Source: Polaribacter vadi (lineage in GTDB: Bacteria > Bacteroidota > Bacteroidia > Flavobacteriales > Flavobacteriaceae). Taken from it: DNA of 64,000 nt. The DNA is taken from assembly GCF_018861005.1 (NCBI RefSeq), contig NZ_JAHKQL010000022.1:39307-103306 (forward strand), in the 5' to 3' direction. The position numbers were made by a program, and so were the translations under genes. Numbering within the stretch: the stretch's first letter is position 1; each line of letters begins with the position of its first letter. Below, one piece after another: positions 27,133 to 35,576 of this stretch. The notes beneath the pieces were generated by a model. That model saw only the letters and a program-made list of their open reading frames with translations, was not told where the DNA came from and made no database searches.

Positions 27133-29742
27133 TTACTGCTTATTGTTTTTTGTAGTATCCGTTTTCTTTTTACCAAAAAGATTGCCTAGAACTCCTTTAA
27201 TTTTATCAGAAGTATTTTCTTTTGTTTCTGTAGAGTCTTTATCGTTTTTGTTAATATTTAACAAGTTATTCAATTTGTTTTTACCTTGATTTAGTAAACT
27301 TTGTTTTTGCTTTTCTACCAAATCATTTATTAAATTAGAAGTTGCATCTTTAATATTTGTAGTAAAATTAGGGCTTGTAAAATTACCTGTTAAATTCGCT
27401 TTTACAGGCACACTTTTTACTTCTGCAGCGTCTTTGGGTGATAATTTTGCAAGTAAACTAGTAACTTCAGATCCTAAATATTTAACAGGAACATCAAACA
27501 TAATATTGTAATTTATAGATTGATCAAAACTATGATTTCCAGAAATTTCTATGCCTATATCTTTATATTTTAATGGAATTGGTTTTACGTTTACGGTTCC
27601 GTTTTCGAAGGATAAAAAAGCATTTATTCCGTCTAAATTTAATTTATCAGCATCTAAAAAAGAAACTTTATTACTCAGTAAACTTAATACTTTAGAGTTG
27701 CTTGCATTTAGTTTAGGGTCTAATAATTTACCAAACAAATCACCAGTAATGGTTTTTAAATTCGGAGTCATATCTTCATTTAAATTACCTGCAACTTTAA
27801 TTGTAGAATTAAAATTACCTTGAATTGTATTTGCAATTGGCGCAATAGATTTTAGCATTTCTAAATTAGAGAAAGACTGAGCTACACTTAATTGATCTAG
27901 TTTTAAATCAACATCAAAAGTAGATGTATTTCCTTTTGTAGAAACTTTACCATCAAAACCAATTTTACCACCAAAAACATCCGTTTTTAAATTCTGAAGA
28001 TTTACAGCTTCGTCTTTTACATAAATAGTACCAGAAACGTTTTTTAAAGTAATATCATCATAAACCACATTGTTAGCATTTGCTACAAATTTGCAATCTA
28101 AAAATGCTGGGATTTTAAGTTGTGCATTTTCATTGTTTGTAGTTTCTGTAGAAGTTGCACCAGTTAAAAAATCAGCAACTTTAAAGTTGTTAGAATTTAA
28201 ACTGAAATTCCCTTTTAAAACTTCTTTATTAAAAAGAAATCCGTAGAAATTATCTAAATTTCCTTTTACAGAAATGTCAGAATTTCCAGTTTTTGCATCA
28301 AACTCATTTAATTTTATAGTGTTAGTGTTAAAACTAACTTCGGTTTTATTTATTAGAAATGCATTTGCAACATCTTCGCCATCATATTTAAAGTTATTTA
28401 CACTAATTGTTCCTGTATTTTTAATGTTTTTATACAAACCTTTTTCTACAGAATTCATATCGAAACTTGTAGAAACATCAGCATTTAAGATTCCAGCCAA
28501 TTCTAAATCTGCAGGTGCAGGATATACTTTACCTATGTTTTCTAAATTTATTTTTCCTTTTGCGCTTAAATTTATTTTTGGATTTGTAGTTAAGTTGGCA
28601 ATATTTCCATTTGTTGCAAAAACATCTTCATCAATTTTAAAAGTAAGTTGATCGATGTTTACGTAAGTGTCTTTTGTAAAACCACTTTTGTTGATGACGT
28701 TAACATCAATATTTATATTTTTAACAGCTTTTGGTAAATCATCATATTTAAACATTGCATTTTTTGATGAAAAAGAAATATCAAAAGCAGGAATTTTATC
28801 TTCTGACAAAATACCTTTTACAGTACCATTTAAATCGAAATTACCTTCAGTTTTAATTGCATTTAAATTACCTGAATATTGTTTAGGTAAAAGTGCTAAT
28901 AAGTTTTTAAATTCTGATGTTGGCGTTTTAAAGTTGATGTCATATAGCTGATTTTCATCAATCAATTGAATAAAACCATCAAAATTTAATGGCAATTGAT
29001 TTATGTAACCTGTATTTTCTTTAAAGGTGTATTTGCTATTTTTTAAATCGATTCCTAAAACAGCATCTAAAGAAATGGCAACATCATGTAAATAATTCGT
29101 TTTTGCCATATCAAAGGAAAGAATTGCTTCTGTATTGGTATCTAAATCTAAAACATCTTCAGCAAAATTTCCATTTCCTTGATGATTGATGTTTTTTAAT
29201 TGTAGCTTTAAATCAGAGCTTCTATCAATATAATTAAATTCCATATTTTCTAATTCATATTCTTGAATATCAAATGAAAAAGAATCGTTACTAGTTTTTG
29301 TAGATGTATCTTCCGTTTTTATAGCAATATCATAATTACCTATATTTTGCTCATTAAAAATAATGTTTACTTGTCCGTTTTTTGTTGCAATACTATTTAG
29401 TTCTATAATTTCATCTGCTTTTTTAAAGAGTTCAGTAATTTTCATACTAAAATCTAAACTTTCTGCTTTAAACAAAGTGTCACCTTTAAATTCGGCTTTA
29501 TTAGCAACTACAATATCATTTACATTAATGCTTGCTAACGGAAAATTTCTGAACAAACTTAAATCGGTTTCTTTAAAAGTTACAGTTGCATTTATATTAT
29601 TGTTAATGGTATTAGAAACCATTTCTACAATTTTATCTTTAAATAAAAAAGGAACAGAAAAAAGTCCTATAATTAGCACTAATAAGGTAATTAAACTCCA
29701 TTTTAATATTTTTTTTCCTAAAGGCTTTTTCTTATTCTCCAT
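27133..29742 (-). CDS. AsmA family protein
   Basis: The 869-residue protein has an N-terminal inner-membrane anchor (KWSLITLLVLIIGLFSVPFLF, about 14-34), then a long periplasmic beta-rich region with the AsmA-like opening INATVTFKETDLSLFRNFPLASINVNDI and an AsmA_2 C-terminal part (about 600-800). AsmA-like proteins form hydrophobic grooves that bridge inner and outer membranes for phospholipid transfer; a role in outer-membrane lipid homeostasis is inferred. The C-terminal 70 residues are Lys/Asn-rich and disordered. Confidence 0.9.
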   Translation of the reverse strand: MENKKKPLGKKILKWSLITLLVLIIGLFSVPFLFKDKIVEMVSNTINNNINATVTFKETDLSLFRNFPLASINVNDIVVANKAEFKGDTLFKAESLDFSMKITELFKKADEIIELNSIATKNGQVNIIFNEQNIGNYDIAIKTEDTSTKTSNDSFSFDIQEYELENMEFNYIDRSSDLKLQLKNINHQGNGNFAEDVLDLDTNTEAILSFDMAKTNYLHDVAISLDAVLGIDLKNSKYTFKENTGYINQLPLNFDGFIQLIDENQLYDINFKTPTSEFKNLLALLPKQYSGNLNAIKTEGNFDLNGTVKGILSEDKIPAFDISFSSKNAMFKYDDLPKAVKNINIDVNVINKSGFTKDTYVNIDQLTFKIDEDVFATNGNIANLTTNPKINLSAKGKINLENIGKVYPAPADLELAGILNADVSTSFDMNSVEKGLYKNIKNTGTISVNNFKYDGEDVANAFLINKTEVSFNTNTIKLNEFDAKTGNSDISVKGNLDNFYGFLFNKEVLKGNFSLNSNNFKVADFLTGATSTETTNNENAQLKIPAFLDCKFVANANNVVYDDITLKNVSGTIYVKDEAVNLQNLKTDVFGGKIGFDGKVSTKGNTSTFDVDLKLDQLSVAQSFSNLEMLKSIAPIANTIQGNFNSTIKVAGNLNEDMTPNLKTITGDLFGKLLDPKLNASNSKVLSLLSNKVSFLDADKLNLDGINAFLSFENGTVNVKPIPLKYKDIGIEISGNHSFDQSINYNIMFDVPVKYLGSEVTSLLAKLSPKDAAEVKSVPVKANLTGNFTSPNFTTNIKDATSNLINDLVEKQKQSLLNQGKNKLNNLLNINKNDKDSTETKENTSDKIKGVLGNLFGKKKTDTTKNNKQ

Positions 29743-29770
29743 TATAAATTGTAGTTATTTAAATCAATTA

Positions 29771-29778
29771 CAAAGTTA
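29771..29778 (-). promoter_or_regulatory. Candidate -7 box for the AsmA gene
   Basis: Minus strand TAACTTTG fits TAnnTTTG, 29 bases upstream of the start at 29742. Confidence 0.45.
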
Positions 29779-29835
29779 GTTGAATTACAAAATGATTTTT
29801 GTTTATATGATGTTAAATGTAACTCAAATAATAGT

Positions 29836-29879
29836 AAAAAAAATATCCAAATACTTTTAAAGTAAAGTATTTGGATATT
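29836..29879 (-). terminator. Strong terminator after the CCC-motif gene
   Basis: A 16-bp perfect stem (29842-29857 with 29864-29879) and an A-run at 29836-29842 on the low side, 25 bases past the stop of the 29904 gene. It separates that operon from the AsmA gene. Confidence 0.9.
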
Positions 29880-29903
29880 ATATAATGTGGTAAAATTTTA
29901 ATT

Positions 29904-30218
29904 TTATTGATATTCTTCCATTCGTTTATTAAACTCTTCCATAAAAACATCCCAATCTGTAGTTGCAATACTATAAATGCTATACACAAAATAAAGTCCG
30001 TTAATACCTAAAGCAACTAAAGCAAAAGTTTTTGCAGTTGTCATTGCTTTAACTTCTGCTGCATCATATTCTTCAGGATACTCAGTAGCTTCTTTTAATT
30101 TTTTGTTAGCAATTAAAAAAGAAGGTAATGCTAATAAGATTCCTAAGCCTGCAAAACAGCAACAGATAAGGCTTACAGATGATAATACATAGATTAAGGT
30201 TGTGTTTAATTTTTTCAT
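29904..30218 (-). CDS. 'CCC motif' small membrane protein
   Basis: The 104-residue protein has two membrane segments (about 8-36 and 68-87). The first contains the triple cysteine in SLICCCFAGLGILLALPSFLIANKKL, the feature that names this Bacteroidota family. Between them is an acidic cytosolic loop. The C-terminus is amphipathic. Function unknown. It follows a DUF2752 gene by 7 bp, a pairing common in this group. Confidence 0.85.
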   Translation of the reverse strand: MKKLNTTLIYVLSSVSLICCCFAGLGILLALPSFLIANKKLKEATEYPEEYDAAEVKAMTTAKTFALVALGINGLYFVYSIYSIATTDWDVFMEEFNKRMEEYQ

Positions 30219-30225
30219 GTTTTAT

Positions 30226-30513
30226 TTAAAAATTGAGTTTTATTAGATAATTAATTATCATAATTGATAAATTAAGGTACGCTAATCTACTAATTATTTT
30301 TTTTGAATGTTTAAACTTGAGTTTAAAATTTAATAAAATGAATAAAAATAAGCCAATAAGCGTGTAAACTGCAGGATACATCTTAAAAGCATCAATAAAA
30401 TTACCATTTATTAATAATAAAAAAGATCTCTGAAAACCACAGCCCAAGCATTCTAAACCAAAAAAGGTTTTACTTAAACAAGGTAACATATAATCTTCTA
30501 AATTTAGGTGCAT
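30226..30513 (-). CDS. DUF2752 membrane protein
   Basis: The 95-residue protein has the DUF2752 pattern: a Cys-x2-Cys-Gly motif (LECLGCGFQRSFLLLINGN, about 22-40) followed by an aromatic segment and two hydrophobic helices. The role is unknown. It lies 14 bp downstream of the YbaB gene and 7 bp upstream of the CCC-motif gene; all three are one operon. Confidence 0.85.
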   Translation of the reverse strand: MHLNLEDYMLPCLSKTFFGLECLGCGFQRSFLLLINGNFIDAFKMYPAVYTLIGLFLFILLNFKLKFKHSKKIISRLAYLNLSIMIINYLIKLNF

Positions 30514-30527
30514 TTTTTTAACTAAGT

Positions 30528-30842
30528 TTATCTCATTCCTGGTATGTTTGGCATTCCGCTTTTAGCAGCAGCAGCCATTTCAGTTTCGTTAATTTTAGAA
30601 GCCTTTTCAATAGCTTTATTTAAAGTGATAATTAAAAAATCTTCTAATTCTTCAGCATCAGAAAGTAAAGAATCATCAATGGCAATAGATTTAATATTTC
30701 TATTTGCTGTTAAAGTTACTTTAATTTTACCATCTGCAGAAGTTTCATCAATTAAAACAGAATCTAACCTAACTTTGGTTTTTTCTACTTCTTCTTGCGC
30801 TTTTTTTAGTTTATCCATCATTCCTGATAAGTCTCCAAACAT
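30528..30842 (-). CDS. YbaB/EbfC nucleoid-associated protein
   Basis: The 104-residue DNA-binding protein has the family layout: an N-terminal coiled helix ([22 protein letters not shown]), a central three-strand sheet ([23 protein letters not shown]) and a C-terminal helix with an M/G/P-rich tail. It forms tweezers-like dimers and binds DNA with little sequence preference. First gene of the operon with DUF2752 and the CCC-motif protein; usual recR or dnaX neighbours are absent. Confidence 0.93.
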   Translation of the reverse strand: MFGDLSGMMDKLKKAQEEVEKTKVRLDSVLIDETSADGKIKVTLTANRNIKSIAIDDSLLSDAEELEDFLIITLNKAIEKASKINETEMAAAAKSGMPNIPGMR

Positions 30843-30872
30843 AATTTTTCTTTTTTTTAGTTATTTTAAAAA

Positions 30873-30880
30873 CAAATTTA
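30873..30880 (-). promoter_or_regulatory. Candidate -7 box for the YbaB operon
   Basis: Minus strand TAAATTTG fits TAnnTTTG, 31 bases upstream of the start at 30842. Confidence 0.45.
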
Positions 30881-30948
30881 CAAATTCATATAGAAATGTA
30901 ATTACTCAAAAACCAGAAAATAATAGTTTTAACTTTAATATTAAGTCT

Positions 30949-30956
30949 TACTTTTG
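30949..30956 (+). promoter_or_regulatory. Candidate -7 box for the S9 peptidase gene
   Basis: TACTTTTG fits TAnnTTTG and predicts a start of transcription near 30963. It contains the in-frame TTG at 30954 that would otherwise extend the coding region, which is why the ATG at 30981 was chosen. Confidence 0.5.
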
Positions 30957-30980
30957 CTTTCGCTTTTAAAATATGATAAA

Positions 30981-33083
30981 ATGATGAAAAGTTCAGATGC
31001 AAAACAACCCATTGCAGAAAAACAACCCGTAAAATTAGAGAAACATAATGATGTAAGAATAGACAATTATTTTTGGATGCGTTTGTCTGATGAACAAAAA
31101 TTATCGGAAGTTAAAGATGAACAAACTCAAAAAGTTATTAAGTATTTAGAAGCAGAAAACACCTATTATGATAAAATAACCGATTTTTCTAAAACTTTTC
31201 AAGAAGAATTATTTGAGGAGATGAAAGGCAGAATTAAAGAAGATGATTCTTCTGTGCCTTATAAAAAGAACGGTTATTATTATATAACACGTTTTGAAAT
31301 TGGGAGTCAGTACCCAATTTACTCAAGAAAAAAAGGAGATTTAAATGCAGGGGAGCAAGTTATTTTTAATGTAAATGAATTTGCAAAAGGTTTCGATTAT
31401 TATCAATTAGGTGGTTTAAATATTTCTTCGGATAATAAATTGGCTGTTTTTGCAACAGATACAGTAAGTAGAAGGCAATATTTTTTAAGAATTAAAAACC
31501 TAGAAACAGGTGAGATTTATAAAGATATAATAGATAATACAACAGGCGGTTCTGTTTGGGCAAATGATAATAAAACATTTTTTTACACTAAAAAGAATCC
31601 TGTAACTTTAAGAAGTGAGAAAATTTTTAGACACGTTTTAGGTACATCAACATCAGAGGATGTAGAGGTTTATCATGAAAAAGACAAAACTTTTGGTACT
31701 TATGTTACCAAATCTAAATCAGAAAAATACATTATTATAGGTTCTTACAGTACACTTTCTACAGAAGCACAATATTTAGATGCAGACAATCCTACAGGAG
31801 AATTTACAATGCTACAAGAAAGAGAAAAAGATTTAGAATATAATGTAGCGCATTACAAAGACCATTTTTATTTATTAACTAATAAAGACAATGCTACCAA
31901 TTTTAAATTGATGAAAACTTCGGTTGCTAAAACATCAAAAGAAAATTGGGTAGATGTAATTCCTCATAGAGAAGATACTTTATTAGAAGATTTTTCAATT
32001 TTTAAAGACTATTTGGTTCTTGAAGAACGTACCAATGGTTTAAATAAAATAAGAATAAAACGTTGGGACGAAACCGAAGATTATTATTTGCCTTTTGATG
32101 AAGAAACCTATTCTGCAAATGTGTATGGTAATCCAGAATTTGATACAGATGTAATTCGTTATTCATACAATTCGTTTACAACTCCTAGCTCTGTAATCGA
32201 TTTTAATATGGATGATAAATCTAAAAATATTAAAAAAGAGCAAGAAGTTTTAGGAGGTAAGTTTAAAAAAGAAAACTACAAAAGTGAAAGAATTTGGGCA
32301 ACAGCCAGAGATGGAAAAAAAGTAGCTATTTCATTAGTTTATCATAAAGATACCAAGCTAAACGAAAATACACCACTTTTACAATATGCTTATGGTTCTT
32401 ATGGCTATACAATTCCTGATAGTTTTTCTACAACACGTTTAAGTTTATTAGATAGAGGTTTTGTGTATGCATTAGCACACATTAGAGGTAGTGAATATTT
32501 AGGGCGAAATTGGTACGATGATGGTAAAATGCTAAATAAGAAAAATACCTTTAACGATTTTATAGATTGTTCAAAATTTTTAATTGATAATAATTATACA
32601 TCAGCCAATCATTTATATGCAATGGGTGGCTCTGCAGGAGGATTATTAATGGGGGCAATTGTAAACATGAACCCTGAATTATATAATGGAATTATTGCAG
32701 CTGTACCTTTTGTTGATGTAATTTCTACAATGTTAGATGATAGTATACCTTTAACAACAGGTGAGTATGATGAATGGGGAAACCCAAATGAAAAGGAATA
32801 TTACGATTATATAAAATCGTATTCTCCTTATGACCAAGTAGAAGCTAAAGATTACCCAAATATGCTAATTACCACAGGTTTTCATGATTCTCAAGTGCAA
32901 TATTGGGAGCCAGCAAAATGGATTGCAAAATTAAGAGAGTTAAAAACCGATAATAATTTATTGATGTTACATACTAATATGGAAGCAGGTCATGGAGGTG
33001 CATCTGGTAGGTTCGAAGCTTTAAAAGAAACCGCAAAAGACTACACTTTCTTTTTAGCTTTAGAAAATAAATTAGAAATCTAA
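30981..33083 (+). CDS. S9 family prolyl oligopeptidase (oligopeptidase B-like)
   Basis: The 700-residue serine peptidase has an N-terminal beta-propeller (about 60-410) and a C-terminal alpha/beta hydrolase domain. The catalytic triad is visible: Ser in AMGGSAGGLLMGAI, Asp in TTGFHDSQVQYWEP, and His in EAGHGGASGRF. Oligopeptidase B cleaves peptides after basic residues; the exact specificity is not determined. There is no signal peptide with the start at 30981. A longer frame from a TTG at 30954 exists, but that codon lies in the predicted promoter. Confidence 0.93.
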   Translation: MMKSSDAKQPIAEKQPVKLEKHNDVRIDNYFWMRLSDEQKLSEVKDEQTQKVIKYLEAENTYYDKITDFSKTFQEELFEEMKGRIKEDDSSVPYKKNGYYYITRFEIGSQYPIYSRKKGDLNAGEQVIFNVNEFAKGFDYYQLGGLNISSDNKLAVFATDTVSRRQYFLRIKNLETGEIYKDIIDNTTGGSVWANDNKTFFYTKKNPVTLRSEKIFRHVLGTSTSEDVEVYHEKDKTFGTYVTKSKSEKYIIIGSYSTLSTEAQYLDADNPTGEFTMLQEREKDLEYNVAHYKDHFYLLTNKDNATNFKLMKTSVAKTSKENWVDVIPHREDTLLEDFSIFKDYLVLEERTNGLNKIRIKRWDETEDYYLPFDEETYSANVYGNPEFDTDVIRYSYNSFTTPSSVIDFNMDDKSKNIKKEQEVLGGKFKKENYKSERIWATARDGKKVAISLVYHKDTKLNENTPLLQYAYGSYGYTIPDSFSTTRLSLLDRGFVYALAHIRGSEYLGRNWYDDGKMLNKKNTFNDFIDCSKFLIDNNYTSANHLYAMGGSAGGLLMGAIVNMNPELYNGIIAAVPFVDVISTMLDDSIPLTTGEYDEWGNPNEKEYYDYIKSYSPYDQVEAKDYPNMLITTGFHDSQVQYWEPAKWIAKLRELKTDNNLLMLHTNMEAGHGGASGRFEALKETAKDYTFFLALENKLEI

Positions 33084-33127
33084 GTAATTAAGGGTTAAAA
33101 TCAATTTTATAATTCAATAAGGTTGCG

Positions 33128-33135
33128 TATTTTTG
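33128..33135 (+). promoter_or_regulatory. Candidate -7 box for the 33247-35573 operon
   Basis: TATTTTTG fits TAnnTTTG and predicts a leader of about 105 bases before the start at 33247. No -33 element seen. Confidence 0.4.
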
Positions 33136-33246
33136 TGGCTTATTAAAAATTAAACATCAACTAACGAAAAGTAACAATCTAATAATTACTAAAAGATATG
33201 TTTTTCGTTTAAATTCTAAGGATGTTTTACTTTTTTAAATGTTAAA

Positions 33247-34242
33247 ATGATTAGAAATCAAGGAATTAGCAATACTATTTTAGATTTAGTTGGAGAAACA
33301 CCTATGGTAAAACTTCAAAGAATAACTAAAAAATTAAAAGGTAGTTACTATGCTAAATTAGAGGCATTTAATCCTGGATTATCCCAAAAAGACAGAATTG
33401 CGCTTCACATCGTAGAAAATGCAGAAAAAAAGGGAATACTAAAAAAAGGAGCAACTATTGTTGAGACGACTTCTGGTAATACTGGTTATAGTTTAGCAAT
33501 GATTGGTTTGGTAAAAGGTTATAAATGTATTTTAGCAGTATCAGATAAATCATCTCAAGATAAAATAGATTTACTTAAAACAATGGGAGCAGAGGTACAT
33601 GTTTGCCCAGCAAATGTTCCTGCAGCAGACCCAAGATCTTATTATGAAGTTGCCAAAAGTATTCATAAAAAAACACCAAACTCTGTATATATTAATCAGT
33701 ATTTTAATGAATTAAATATTGATGCGCATTACAGAACTACAGGTCCAGAAATTTGGAAACAAACAGAAGGTAAAATAACACACTTAGTAGTAGCAAGTGG
33801 AACAGGAGGTACAATTTCTGGAACAGGTAAATATTTAAAAGAGCAAAACCCTAATATAAAGGTGTTAGGTGTAGATGCAATTGGTTCTGTTTTAAAGAAA
33901 TACCATGAAACAGGTCAGTTAGATTTAAATGAAGTGTCTCCTTATAAAATTGAAGGTTTAGGTAAAAATTTAATTCCGACTGCAACGAATTTTGATGTTA
34001 TCGATATTTACGAAAAAGTAAGTGACAAAGAAGCCGCTTTTACAGCAAGAGAAATTGTAAAAAAAGAAGGTATTTTTTGTGGCTATACTTGTGGAGCAGT
34101 TTTACAAGCTGCTAGACAATATGAAAAACAAGATTATTTTAATAAAGATAGTGTTGTAGTATTAATATTCCCAGATCATGGTTCTAGATATATGAACAAA
34201 ATTTACAATGATTCTTGGATGAAAGAACAAGGATTTATATAA
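33247..34242 (+). CDS. Cysteine/cysteate-synthase-like PLP enzyme
   Basis: The 331-residue fold-type II PLP enzyme of the cysteine synthase / cystathionine beta-synthase family has the PLP Lys in [11 protein letters not shown] (about 42-52; canonical enzymes have NPGGSVKDR), the substrate loop [10 protein letters not shown], and a glycine-rich phosphate cradle [12 protein letters not shown]. The altered SQKDR motif and a 50-bp gap to an acyltransferase of the AONS family suggest it makes a special sulfur amino acid, possibly L-cysteate for sulfonolipids, rather than being the housekeeping cysteine synthase. That assignment is inference. Confidence 0.85.
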   Translation: MIRNQGISNTILDLVGETPMVKLQRITKKLKGSYYAKLEAFNPGLSQKDRIALHIVENAEKKGILKKGATIVETTSGNTGYSLAMIGLVKGYKCILAVSDKSSQDKIDLLKTMGAEVHVCPANVPAADPRSYYEVAKSIHKKTPNSVYINQYFNELNIDAHYRTTGPEIWKQTEGKITHLVVASGTGGTISGTGKYLKEQNPNIKVLGVDAIGSVLKKYHETGQLDLNEVSPYKIEGLGKNLIPTATNFDVIDIYEKVSDKEAAFTAREIVKKEGIFCGYTCGAVLQAARQYEKQDYFNKDSVVVLIFPDHGSRYMNKIYNDSWMKEQGFI

Positions 34243-34292
34243 AAACATAGATTTTCTTAACAATTTGATAAACTGCGAAAAAAGCGGTTAAT

Positions 34293-35573
34293 TTGCACTA
34301 CGTAAGAAAATCAAAAATACAGAAAATGACGAAAGATTTATTTGATAGAATTGTACAAGATAAAGGACCTTTAGGAAAATGGGCAGACCAAGCAGAAGGA
34401 TATTATGTTTTTCCTAAATTAGAAGGGCCAATCTCTAATAGAATGTCTTTTAATGGTAAAAAAGTTGTTACATGGAGTATTAATGATTACTTAGGTTTAG
34501 CAAATCATCCAGAAGTTTTAAAAGTTGATGGAGAAGCAGCTTTAGAACATGGAATGGCTTACCCAATGGGAGCAAGAATGATGTCTGGGCACACACCTTT
34601 ACATGAACAATTAGAACGTGAATGTGCTGAGTTTGTAGATAAAGAAAAAGCATATTTATTAAATTTTGGTTATCAAGGTATAATGTCTGCAATAGACGCT
34701 TTGGTTACAAAAAATGATGTTATTGTTTATGACATGGATACACATGCATGTATCATAGATGGTGTTCGTTTGCATGCTGGTAAACGTTTTGTATACAGGC
34801 ACAATGACATGGAAAGTTTTGAGAAAAACATTAAACGTGCAGCAAGAGTTGCAGAAAAATCTGGAGGAGGAATTTTAGTGATTTCTGAAGGAGTTTTTGG
34901 TATGCGTGGAGAGCAAGGACGTTTAAAAGAAATTATAGCATTTAAAAAAGAATATAATTTTAGACTTTTAGTAGATGATGCTCATGGTTTTGGAACTCTT
35001 GGAGAAGGAGGTAGAGGAACTGGTTTTGAACAAGGAGTACAAGATGATATAGATGTTTATTTTGCGACGTTTGCAAAATCTATGGCTGGTATTGGTGCAT
35101 TTTTAGCAGGTGATAAAGATGTAATACAGTTTTTACAATATAATTTACGTTCTCAAATGTTTGCTAAATCTTTACCAATGGCAATGGTTAAAGGTGCATT
35201 AAAACGTTTGGATATGATTAGAACAATGCCAGAATTAAAGGATAAATTGTGGGAAAACACAAATGCCTTACAAACTGGTTTACGAAATGCAGGTTTCGAT
35301 TTAGGAACAACTCAAACTTGTATTACTCCAGTTTTTTTAAAGGGAGATATACCAGAAGCCATGGCAATGGTTAATGATTTAAGAGAAAATCATGGAATCT
35401 TTTGTTCTATAGTTGTGTATCCTGTAATTCCTAAAGGGTTAATTATTTTAAGATTAATACCAACAGCAACACATACTCAAGAAGATATAGACGAAACTAT
35501 TATTGCATTTTCTGCAATTAGAGAAAACTTAGAAAACGGAACTTATAAAAAGATAGCTGCTTCAATGATGTAG
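34293..35573 (+). CDS. Alpha-oxoamine synthase family acyltransferase (SPT/CFAT-like)
   Basis: The 426-residue fold-type I PLP enzyme resembles serine palmitoyltransferase, KBL and AONS, which condense an amino acid with a fatty acyl thioester with loss of CO2. Landmarks: NDYLGLANHPEV, GARMMSGHTPLHEQLE, LLVDDAHGFGTLGEGGRG and the PLP Lys in ATFAKSMAGIGAFL. The first in-frame start gives MHYVRKSKIQK...; the ATG at 34326 (MTKDLFDR) is an alternative and perhaps better. Next to the cysteine-synthase-like gene it may be the cysteate acyltransferase of sulfonolipid synthesis (SulA/CFAT), or a sphingolipid SPT. Confidence 0.85.
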   Translation: MHYVRKSKIQKMTKDLFDRIVQDKGPLGKWADQAEGYYVFPKLEGPISNRMSFNGKKVVTWSINDYLGLANHPEVLKVDGEAALEHGMAYPMGARMMSGHTPLHEQLERECAEFVDKEKAYLLNFGYQGIMSAIDALVTKNDVIVYDMDTHACIIDGVRLHAGKRFVYRHNDMESFEKNIKRAARVAEKSGGGILVISEGVFGMRGEQGRLKEIIAFKKEYNFRLLVDDAHGFGTLGEGGRGTGFEQGVQDDIDVYFATFAKSMAGIGAFLAGDKDVIQFLQYNLRSQMFAKSLPMAMVKGALKRLDMIRTMPELKDKLWENTNALQTGLRNAGFDLGTTQTCITPVFLKGDIPEAMAMVNDLRENHGIFCSIVVYPVIPKGLIILRLIPTATHTQEDIDETIIAFSAIRENLENGTYKKIAASMM

Positions 35574-35576
35574 TAG

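Noticed and set aside
28274..29779. Plus-strand open frames opposite the AsmA gene (and similar frames opposite secA, the kinases and the dihydroorotase homologue)
   Set aside because: They are Phe/Ser/Leu-rich antisense shadows of real genes, with no family resemblance, no spacing logic and no promoter.
30954..30980. Extension of the S9 peptidase to a TTG start at 30954
   Set aside because: The TTG is part of a TACTTTTG -7 box and the added residues are not like the family N-terminus; the paired ATG codons at 30981-30986 are better.
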